Shown here: piece by piece, positions 1 to 5,171 of the stretch
How the letters are laid out: each line of letters begins with the position of its first letter
Position numbering within the stretch: the first letter of the stretch is position 1
NCBI GenBank assembly: GCA_018064385.1
Contig: JAGHVI010000155.1
Location: 1-5,184 of the forward strand
Reading direction: 5' to 3'
DNA: 5,184 nt
From: Candidatus Minthenecus merdequi
GTDB lineage: Bacteria; Bacteroidota; Bacteroidia; Bacteroidales; Paludibacteraceae
Position numbers and translations under genes: made by a program
Notes under the pieces: generated by a model
Told to the model about the DNA's origin: nothing
Database searches by the model: none
What the model saw: only the letters and a program-made list of their open reading frames with translations

Positions 1-21
1 CGGGCATTGTGACCGACTGAC
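1..21. repeat. Terminal direct repeat, left copy (21 bp)
   Basis: The first 21 bases (beginning CGGGCATTGTGACC) are identical to the last 21 bases of the window. Such exact redundancy is what an assembler leaves when a contig closes on itself, or when it starts and stops inside the same repeat. Whether the identity continues further left cannot be seen. It lies in the centre of the fold-back structure formed when the two ends are joined. Confidence 0.95.
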
Positions 22-24
22 AAG

Positions 25-109
25 CAGCAAGATGCAAAAATAAATTCAAAAGCGTCCAATTATGAACCATCCGCCTTGCAACTTAAAAACATAATTAATA
101 GAACCACCC
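25..109 (+). repeat. Left arm of an inverted repeat shared with the right end
   Basis: Bases 25-56 match the reverse complement of 5110-5143 at 29 of 34 aligned columns (three mismatches, two 1-base gaps). Bases 92-109 (TAATTAATAGAACCACCC) match the reverse complement of 5086-5103 perfectly over 18 bp. Between these two blocks the left arm is about 30 bp longer than the right. That extra DNA includes a degenerate second copy of the terminal motif at 58-72 (AATTATGAACCATCC). The arm ends 9 bp before the start codon of the TetR-type gene. It looks like one end of a fold-back or MITE-type element with GGGTGG termini. No target duplication is visible. I cannot assign it to a known insertion-sequence family. 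A duplicated leader or operator region is the alternative. Confidence 0.75.
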
Positions 110-118
110 TTTAGAATC

Positions 119-697
119 ATGGGCAAAGACAACACACGCCAACTTATCATAGAAACAGCTTTGAAGCTTTTTTCTGAACGAGGTCGCAAGAATGTGAATA
201 TGGATAGTGTCGCTGAGGTATGCGGAAAAAGTCGTCGTACAATCTATAACTATTTCTTGAACATTGATATGCTCTATCTTGCGACAATTGAGTACGAGTT
301 GGACAAAATGATAATGCAGCTTAATGCGATTCTAAGCGAAAATATCTCTGCAGACGAGATGCTCCGCAAGTTCATTCACATTCATTTCAAAAGCATTCAA
401 CAGGCTACGGAGCGTAACAAAACCCTCCGCACAATCTTTTACGAATCGTATGGTGAGATTGACCGTGCTCGCCGGCCTATTGACCTCCAGGAAATACGAA
501 TTTTGAAGAATATTATTGACAAAGGCAGAACTCAGGAAATCTTCGATCTTCGCGAGTCGCAGTGGACTGCTATGCTGATTCTCTATGCCATAAAAGGTAT
601 TGAGTTGCCGTTCCTCAAACACAGCATTGGCAACTGGTTGGAAAAGAATGAAGATTATGTTATGGGTATTGTTTTGCGCAGTATTTTGAGAAAATGA
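119..697 (+). CDS. TetR/AcrR-family transcriptional regulator
   Basis: This encodes a predicted cytoplasmic one-component repressor of 192 aa, a usual length for the family. The N-terminal DNA-binding domain covers about residues 5-52. The helix-turn-helix is clear: MDSVAEVC (28-35), the turn GKSR, and the recognition helix RRTIYNYF (39-46), followed by the typical N-x-D-x-L boundary. Residues 55-192 form the helical ligand-binding and dimerisation part, which is too divergent to suggest a ligand. The start is secure. The same frame has a TAA at 92-94 inside the terminal inverted repeat, and no ATG, GTG or TTG lies between it and 119. No Shine-Dalgarno is visible, as is common in Bacteroidota. 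The stop overlaps the start of the phosphoesterase gene (ATGA), so the two are probably translated together. Such regulators often repress their own operon or a divergent neighbour. If the window is a closed circle, the divergent neighbour would be the glycosyltransferase operon. Targets are inference only. Confidence 0.93.
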   Translation: MGKDNTRQLIIETALKLFSERGRKNVNMDSVAEVCGKSRRTIYNYFLNIDMLYLATIEYELDKMIMQLNAILSENISADEMLRKFIHIHFKSIQQATERNKTLRTIFYESYGEIDRARRPIDLQEIRILKNIIDKGRTQEIFDLRESQWTAMLILYAIKGIELPFLKHSIGNWLEKNEDYVMGIVLRSILRK

Positions 698-1227
698 AAA
701 AAATTCTACTTCTATCTGATACTCACGCTCATTTCGATGACAGCATCGAACGTCACCTTGAAGGTTGCGACGAAATCTGGCATGCCGGTGACATTGGCTC
801 AATGTCGGTTGTCAATCGCCTTAGCCAATTTGCTGCTTTGCGTGCCGTCCATGGCAACATTGATGATATGGTTTTGCGTCACGAGTTTCCGAAATTTCAG
901 GTGTTTCAGTGCGAAGGCGTGGCTGTTTTTATGACACATATTGGCGGTTTTCCTGGCAAATATTCATCTGATGCTTATCAACAGATGGTTGCTTCCGGCT
1001 TTTTGCAGCGACCCGAAAAGGTGAAACTTTTTGTTTGTGGTCACAGCCATATATTGCGAGTAATGTATGACAAACATTTCGGATTTCTGACGCTAAACCC
1101 TGGTGCTGCGGGACTTCAGGGTTTCCATCAGGTCCGTACTCTCCTTCGTTTTTCTCTTTCCGAAGGCTCAATTTCCGACCTTGATGTAATCAATATCCCA
1201 CGGGTTTTTAATCCCGAAAATCCTTGA
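694..1227 (+). CDS. YfcE/MJ0936-type metallophosphoesterase
   Basis: This is a 177-aa calcineurin-like phosphoesterase of the small bacterial YfcE type, whose members hydrolyse phosphodiesters with a di-metal centre (often Mn2+). The metal-binding motifs are all present and in order: D-T-H (D9, H11), G-D-I-G (D33), G-N (N55), the T-H-I-G-G block (H82) and G-H-S-H (H117, H119). N135-P-G-A follows as the usual C-terminal loop. There is no signal peptide or membrane segment, so it should be cytosolic. The ATG at 694 overlaps the TGA of the regulator gene by 4 bp, which suggests translational coupling. The hydrophobic MKKILLLSDTH start is the normal family N-terminus, so no other start is needed. 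Family members act mostly on artificial phosphodiesters in vitro. The physiological substrate is unknown, and the regulator partner does not reveal it. The fold and activity class are secure; the substrate is not. Confidence 0.93.
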   Translation: MKKILLLSDTHAHFDDSIERHLEGCDEIWHAGDIGSMSVVNRLSQFAALRAVHGNIDDMVLRHEFPKFQVFQCEGVAVFMTHIGGFPGKYSSDAYQQMVASGFLQRPEKVKLFVCGHSHILRVMYDKHFGFLTLNPGAAGLQGFHQVRTLLRFSLSEGSISDLDVINIPRVFNPENP

Positions 1228-1248
1228 AAAAATTTTTTTCTGAAAACA

Positions 1249-1280
1249 TTTGGTCAATCCAAAAAAAGTCCGTACCTTTG
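1249..1280 (+). promoter_or_regulatory. Bacteroidetes-type promoter of rpsO
   Basis: A TTTG (-33 element, 1249-1252) is separated by 20 bp from TACCTTTG (-7 element, 1273-1280). This matches the Bacteroidetes sigma-ABfr consensus TTTG-N19/21-TANNTTTG exactly. An A/T-rich tract (1227-1240) lies upstream. Transcription would start near 1286, giving a short leader of about 30 nt before the rpsO ATG. This is the only consensus promoter I found in the window. It means S15 is expressed independently of the upstream regulator-phosphoesterase pair. Confidence 0.9.
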
Positions 1281-1283
1281 CAC

Positions 1284-1297
1284 TCCCAATTTTGGGA
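1284..1297 (+). other. Small inverted repeat in the rpsO leader
   Basis: TCCCAA (1284-1289) and TTGGGA (1292-1297) form a perfect 6-bp inverted repeat with a 2-base centre, equivalent to a 5-bp stem with a 4-base loop in RNA. It falls at the expected transcription start of rpsO. It could stabilise the 5' end of the mRNA or take part in S15 autocontrol, but it is too small to match any S15 leader type I know. The structure is visible; the function is a guess. Confidence 0.35.
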
Positions 1298-1318
1298 TAA
1301 CAAATAAACAATAAAATC

Positions 1319-1588
1319 ATGTATTTAGATTCTGAAAAGAAACAGGAAATCTTCGCTAAGTACGGAAAGTCTAACACTGATACTGGCTCAGCTGAGTCCC
1401 AGATAGCATTGTTCTCATACCGTATTAGCCATTTGACTGAGCACCTCAAGTCAAATCACAAGGATTATAGCACTGCTCGCTCTCTCCGTATGATGGTTGG
1501 TAAGCGTCGTCGCCTTCTTGATTATCTCAAGGCCAAAGACATTGAACGTTATCGCAGTATCATCAAGGAGCTCGGTCTTCGTAAGTAA
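1319..1588 (+). CDS. rpsO: 30S ribosomal protein S15
   Basis: This encodes S15, which binds the central-domain three-way junction of 16S rRNA early in 30S assembly and contributes to a bridge with the 50S subunit. The 89-aa length equals that of the E. coli protein. Diagnostic stretches are DTGSAESQIALFSYRI (21-36), HLTEHL (38-43), and GKRRRLLDYL (61-70) leading to the terminal GLRK. The rRNA-contacting positions T22, G23, Q28, H42, D49 and Y69 are kept. The usual Ser52 is a conservative Thr. The sequence resembles Bacteroidales S15. The start is preceded by an A-rich leader (AACAATAAAATC) instead of a Shine-Dalgarno, normal for the phylum. The gene has its own promoter (1249-1280) and a strong terminator just downstream, so it forms a single-gene unit. 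Neither neighbour is another translation gene. Confidence 0.98.
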   Translation: MYLDSEKKQEIFAKYGKSNTDTGSAESQIALFSYRISHLTEHLKSNHKDYSTARSLRMMVGKRRRLLDYLKAKDIERYRSIIKELGLRK

Positions 1589-1607
1589 TTTTACGATCCT
1601 GGTTTTG

Positions 1608-1647
1608 AAAAAAGAGCGGCTTTCTCAAATGAAAGCCGCTCTTTTTT
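1608..1647. terminator. Bidirectional rho-independent terminator
   Basis: A perfect 17-bp stem (1608-1624 pairing with 1631-1647) closes a 6-base loop (TCAAAT). The core is GAGCGGCTTTC / GAAAGCCGCTC, flanked by A6 on the left and T6 on the right. It therefore provides a U-run for transcripts from both directions. It sits in the 84-bp gap between the convergent rpsO and the two-domain glycosyltransferase gene and should end both. Confidence 0.95.
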
Positions 1648-1672
1648 ATCTGAAAACTTGAATTTATAGAAC

Positions 1673-3808
1673 TCACCTATACAACTCACAATATATTTCT
1701 ATAACGGCATTGACGAATTTCTCGTACGAAAGTTCCTCCTCGTAATGCTTTCGGCTGTTTCGACCCATTGTTTTACGAAGTTCAGCATCAGCTGCCAATC
1801 GATTTATTGCCGATATGAAGGCATCGCAGTCGCCTGGTGGACAGAGTAATCCATCAATACCATCCCGGGCATACTCTTTTTGACTGCCATTGTTTGATGC
1901 TATTATTGGCAAACCTGCCGCCATGGCTTCGATTATGGAGAGTGGTCCTCCCGATTCTTTGACTATTGAAGGTGCTACTGATATGTCAAACTCAGTGAGT
2001 AAGTTGCGTATGTCGGGGCGAAAACCTAAGTAGATTACATTATCCTTCGTTGGCACGTTCAGTCCACTTCCTGCTATGTAAAGCGTGGCATTTGCTTTGT
2101 GCCACTGTTTGACTATGTCAACAATTCCTTTCTCTTTGTGGATACGTCCATGAAACAACACTTTGATTCCTTTTTCCTTTGTGTCTGTTGATTGGTCTCT
2201 TTCCAGTTTTGTCGTTGAACTTAAAACGTCTGGCACAGAGTTCTTGATTACTGTTACACGTTTGAAAATACTTTTTACTTTATCGTTTGACAGAAATTCC
2301 TGTTTTGCACATTCTGACACACAGATGAGTGTATCTATGTGTGAATATGCCCATCTCCATATTGGTGTGGATTTTGCCCTCTTGACAAGGTGGTTGGTTG
2401 CTACGATTTTCAGTTTCCCATGACTGAAAATTTTAGCCCATACAGCGATGAAGTAGTCTCCACGCGCATTGACGTGCATTATTGTTGTTTGGTGTCGCTG
2501 AGCATATTTGTATATTTCCCACACTGTGATGAGTGGCATCCACTTGAACAGTTTGGACTTGAATCTCATTCTTGTTGTATCGCCTATTTCTGAGTAGCGT
2601 TCTTCGAGAAGACTGTTCGATTTCGGCTGAATCGCAAATGAAATTTTGTATCCCTCTTTCTTCAGTGCTTTGCCCAGCTGAAATATGTATTCTTCGCCTC
2701 CTCCCCACACTTTTGAAGCTGCAAAGAACAATATGCTTTTGTTCCAGGTTCTCTCTTCTGCTTTTTTGTTCGCTAACTTTCTGAAAATACTTAAATATGA
2801 TTCTGCATTTTTTTTCCAAGTTAATGATTTTGCGTATTCGTATGCCTTTTCCAGTTTTTCATTTGTGAAATTATTGATTGTTTCGCGGATAATTGCAGCA
2901 GATGCCGATGGCTCAAAATCTTTTGGAAAGAGTGCAGCATGACCATTGCAAATCTCCGACAAACTCGTTGCTCCTGACGAAATCACTGGCTTATGGAACA
3001 ACATTGCTTCTACAACAGGCAAGCCGAAACCCTCCAGCATCGAAGGAAATACGAAAGCACTGCAATGGCGGTACATCCAATTTTTCTCAGCCGATGGCAG
3101 TATTCCCATCACGTGTACATTGGTAACGTTTTCTCGCTCTATCCTTTTTTTCAACATCGAAGCATACTGCGTATTGTCATTTCCTGCCAAATACAGTTGG
3201 TATTCTGGCAGCATTTTCATTATATCAATCAGCACATTGAAGTTCTTCTTCTCTTTCATCTCTCCGATTGTGAAAAGGTACGGCATTTTTACGTTTTGAG
3301 GTTCTTTCTCTTCCAACAGGTCTATTCTCTCTATGCCATTGTATATCACATCTATTGAGTGATTCGTAGGTATAAACCGCAAAGTCTCCCTTTTTGCAAA
3401 ATGCGAAATTGCAGTCACAACATCTGCTTTGTTGATGATTTTTTCCTTTTTCTCCAAATATCGCTGCACCCTGTTGCCTTTACGCTCATAGCAAAAATTG
3501 AAGTCGTGAATGGTCAAAACATAGTGGTGTGCGTATGGTTTGTATTTGACTAATTGGTGGATGGAATGCCACACGTCAAACGGTTTGCGCCTAATCAGGA
3601 AAGGAAAAACTCGATATAAATGGCTTACTGCTATGTAATCCACTTTATTTCCGAAGTTTCCTACATATTTTTTTGGTACTAATAGCGTTATATGTTCTCC
3701 CTCAACTGGTTGATATATATCCCTATAGTAATATCCGTAATTGAGGGCAACTTGTCCCAACCCGCAGTTGGGATGTTTGAGTATTGACAGGTCTATCAGT
3801 ATGTCCAT
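1673..3808 (-). CDS. Two-domain (GT4-GT4) fused glycosyltransferase
   Basis: This 711-aa protein contains two complete GT-B glycosyltransferases of the GT4 type, each normally a protein of about 350-380 aa. Unit 1 (about 1-346) has an N-terminal G-L-G loop (16-18), T-I-H-D (99-102), the donor-site motif IGEMKEKKN (181-189) and the E-x7-E signature E259-G-F-G-L-P-V-V-E267. Unit 2 (about 357-711) has the N-terminal WGGGEE loop (368-373), HGRIHKEKG (553-561) and a signature of E618 to E627 with eight residues between, one more than usual. A short charged linker (about 347-357) joins them. No signal peptide or membrane helix is evident, so it should act on the cytoplasmic side of the membrane on nucleotide-sugar donors. 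It could add two successive sugars to one lipid-linked glycan; acceptor and sugars are unknown. It starts 43 bp after the upstream glycosyltransferase with an A-rich leader, so the two genes are probably one operon. It ends at the shared terminator. Confidence 0.92.
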   Translation of the reverse strand: MDILIDLSILKHPNCGLGQVALNYGYYYRDIYQPVEGEHITLLVPKKYVGNFGNKVDYIAVSHLYRVFPFLIRRKPFDVWHSIHQLVKYKPYAHHYVLTIHDFNFCYERKGNRVQRYLEKKEKIINKADVVTAISHFAKRETLRFIPTNHSIDVIYNGIERIDLLEEKEPQNVKMPYLFTIGEMKEKKNFNVLIDIMKMLPEYQLYLAGNDNTQYASMLKKRIERENVTNVHVMGILPSAEKNWMYRHCSAFVFPSMLEGFGLPVVEAMLFHKPVISSGATSLSEICNGHAALFPKDFEPSASAAIIRETINNFTNEKLEKAYEYAKSLTWKKNAESYLSIFRKLANKKAEERTWNKSILFFAASKVWGGGEEYIFQLGKALKKEGYKISFAIQPKSNSLLEERYSEIGDTTRMRFKSKLFKWMPLITVWEIYKYAQRHQTTIMHVNARGDYFIAVWAKIFSHGKLKIVATNHLVKRAKSTPIWRWAYSHIDTLICVSECAKQEFLSNDKVKSIFKRVTVIKNSVPDVLSSTTKLERDQSTDTKEKGIKVLFHGRIHKEKGIVDIVKQWHKANATLYIAGSGLNVPTKDNVIYLGFRPDIRNLLTEFDISVAPSIVKESGGPLSIIEAMAAGLPIIASNNGSQKEYARDGIDGLLCPPGDCDAFISAINRLAADAELRKTMGRNSRKHYEEELSYEKFVNAVIEIYCELYR

Positions 3809-3851
3809 TATGGTGTTTGTTTTTCTTTCTCAAACGGTGAATTTATTGAAC

Positions 3852-4934
3852 TTACCTTATGACTTTGGTTAGAGCTTCAGCCACTTCGGCATCCGTAAAC
3901 TTTAGTGACTGTATATGTCCAGCAGCAACCATTTTTTCTCTGAGCATACCGTCGTTTACTATGCACTTGATTTTCTCCGCAATATCCTCTGCGGACGATG
4001 GGTCAGCATAAAGACAAGCTTCACCACCTGTCTCGGCAAAACAACTTCCCATTGACGTAAGCACGGGTACACCGACACTCATTGCTTCGAGTATCGGTAT
4101 CCCAAAACCCTCAAAAACTGAAGGATAAGCAAACATTAGAGCTTTGCTATACACTGCAGGGAACAACCTGAACGGAAAGCCATGCAGCATAACAAGTTTC
4201 ACTTTCAGTTTTTCGGCAAGTACTTTCATTTGGTCTGCATATCGTGAGTGCCCTCCCACCGCAACAATTGGCAGCCCAACCCCCGAAATATGCACGGCTC
4301 GTATCAGGTTTTCCAGGTTTTTTCTTGGTTCGATTGCTCCTACATCCAGTATGTATTCCGCTGGTAACCCGTAACTTTCCAACTCACGCAATGCTTCCGT
4401 TGTCACAGGTTCACGGAAAATGTTGTTGCACCCTTGATACACTACCTCAATCTTCGCTGGGTCGATACCGAAAAATTGTACAATATCGTTTTTTGTTTGT
4501 TTGCTGATGGCTACTATTTTGTCTGCTATGCGGCAAGCGTATTTGACCTTCTGTGTGAAAATATATCTATAAGTTGCGGAATATAGGTGTGGAAATCTGA
4601 TGAATATGGCATCGTGGATTGTAACTAATTTTTTGAGCCCCTCAACCCGATGAATACCGAATGGCAGTTCTCCCGACAAACCCCAATAAACATCCATACC
4701 TTCCAAATCACTGACACACCCGAAACTCCTGTAAAGGGTAGGGCAGTGTCGGAATATCCCGTGTGGTGCTATTGTTGTTGTTCCATCGAAAGTGTATCTG
4801 CTTGATGGTTTGGCGATAAGATAATAATCGTTCTCAGGCGCAAATGTTGTCAACAGTCGGATAGCATCTCGGCTGTAGTTGCCCAACCCCCGCAAATTAT
4901 GGTAAGCCCGTTTTGCATCAAAAGATATTTTCAT
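3852..4934 (-). CDS. GT4-family glycosyltransferase (mannosyltransferase-like)
   Basis: This is a 360-aa GT-B glycosyltransferase of normal length for GT4. It is expected to transfer a sugar from a nucleotide-sugar donor to a growing surface or lipid-linked glycan on the inner face of the membrane. Visible elements, in order, are the N-terminal glycine loop R15-G-L-G-N-Y20, T-I-H-D (105-108), V-A-I-S (141-144), the donor-site motif VGAIEPRKN (198-206) and the retaining-GT signature E275-G-F-G-I-P-I-L-E283 followed by AMSVGVPV. The layout resembles bacterial mannosyl- or rhamnosyltransferases of O-antigen and capsule loci, but sugar specificity cannot be read. Its first half parallels unit 1 of the downstream protein (both have IHD, GExxxxKN and EGFG), which suggests an old duplication. 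It is the first gene of the - strand operon. Its ATG lies 18 bp from a MITE-like insertion, and I see no consensus promoter in between, so its promoter is within or beyond that insertion. Confidence 0.93.
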   Translation of the reverse strand: MKISFDAKRAYHNLRGLGNYSRDAIRLLTTFAPENDYYLIAKPSSRYTFDGTTTIAPHGIFRHCPTLYRSFGCVSDLEGMDVYWGLSGELPFGIHRVEGLKKLVTIHDAIFIRFPHLYSATYRYIFTQKVKYACRIADKIVAISKQTKNDIVQFFGIDPAKIEVVYQGCNNIFREPVTTEALRELESYGLPAEYILDVGAIEPRKNLENLIRAVHISGVGLPIVAVGGHSRYADQMKVLAEKLKVKLVMLHGFPFRLFPAVYSKALMFAYPSVFEGFGIPILEAMSVGVPVLTSMGSCFAETGGEACLYADPSSAEDIAEKIKCIVNDGMLREKMVAAGHIQSLKFTDAEVAEALTKVIR

Positions 4935-4946
4935 AACGGAAACTTG

Positions 4947-4952
4947 AGTTAA
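4947..4952. repeat. Target-site duplication, left copy
   Basis: AGTTAA at 4947-4952 directly abuts the left end of the 109-bp inverted-repeat element. The same six bases abut its right end at 5062-5067. This is what a transposition event with 6-bp staggered cuts leaves. Removing the element and one copy would restore a continuous sequence reading ACTTGAGTTAAGATTATTG. Confidence 0.75.
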
Positions 4953-5061
4953 GAGTACACTTGAAAAAGTCTTTTTTTGCGAAAAGTTGCGAAATCAAAA
5001 TTTGATTATCAAGGTATTACAAATCACAAAAGCGCATTTTTGGACTTTTTCAAGTGGTCTC
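4953..5061. mobile_element. MITE-like non-autonomous element, 109 bp
   Basis: The ends are 19-bp inverted repeats: GAGTACACTTGAAAAAGTC at 4953-4971 and the complement of GAGACCACTTGAAAAAGTC at 5043-5061. They match at 17 of 19 positions, including 14 consecutive bases. A further TGCG pairs at the same offset inside (4978-4981 with 5033-5036). A perfect 6-bp duplication, AGTTAA, flanks both ends. The interior is A/T-rich with a 15-bp palindrome (4993-5007) and no coding capacity. This is the structure of a miniature inverted-repeat transposable element that would be moved in trans by a full-length relative. I cannot name the parent family. It lies 18 bp upstream of the glycosyltransferase operon and could supply or interrupt its promoter. 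The element is strongly supported; any regulatory effect is inference. Confidence 0.82.
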
Positions 5062-5067
5062 AGTTAA
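5062..5067. repeat. Target-site duplication, right copy
   Basis: AGTTAA directly follows the right inverted repeat of the 109-bp element and is identical to bases 4947-4952 next to the left repeat. Confidence 0.75.
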
Positions 5068-5085
5068 GATTATTGTAGCGATTAT

Positions 5086-5143
5086 GGGTGGTTCTATTAA
5101 TTAGGTTGTGACGATTTTGAAGTTTATTTTTAGCAGATTGCTG
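5086..5143 (-). repeat. Right arm of the inverted repeat shared with the left end
   Basis: Bases 5086-5103 (GGGTGGTTCTATTAATTA) are the exact reverse complement of 92-109. Bases 5110-5143 align with the reverse complement of 25-56 at 29 of 34 columns. Here only 6 bp separate the two blocks, against 35 bp in the left arm. Read on the - strand, the arm points toward the glycosyltransferase operon, just as the left arm points toward the regulator gene. If the two window ends are joined, the arms bound a 187-bp fold-back element (5086-5184 plus 22-109). Confidence 0.75.
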
Positions 5144-5159
5144 TGCGGAAGAAGGAAGC

Positions 5160-5171
5160 AATGCGGGCATT
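5160..5171. other. 12-bp palindromic hairpin at the centre of the fold-back element
   Basis: AATGC (5160-5164), GG, GCATT (5167-5171) form a perfect 5-bp stem with a 2-base centre, partly within the 21-bp terminal repeat. A second short inverted repeat, ATTGCT (5137-5142) with AGCAAT (5157-5162), surrounds the GTGCGGAAGAAGGA loop just before it. Both would lie near the tip of the long hairpin. They are short enough to be chance. Confidence 0.35.

Noticed and set aside
332..802. A 156-codon open frame on the - strand across the regulator and phosphoesterase genes
   Set aside because: It lies antisense to two genes with clear family motifs. Its translation shows no recognisable domain.
1201..1216. 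CGGG-loop-CCCG hairpin at the end of the phosphoesterase gene as a terminator
   Set aside because: It has only a 4-bp stem with an 8-base loop, lies inside the coding sequence, and is not directly followed by a T-run.
1168..1449. A 93-codon open frame on the - strand over the rpsO promoter and gene start
   Set aside because: It overlaps a consensus promoter and rpsO, and has no recognisable product. It is a chance antisense frame.
2433..3553. Several + and - strand open frames of 64-128 codons inside the glycosyltransferase region
   Set aside because: They are shadows of the 711-aa glycosyltransferase gene, whose motifs and length are convincing.
92..5103. An invertible DNA segment flanked by the 18-bp inverted repeats
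   Set aside because: No site-specific recombinase is present. The segment would be 5 kb with complete housekeeping genes, and the repeats point to a mobile or fold-back element. Not excluded, but unsupported.
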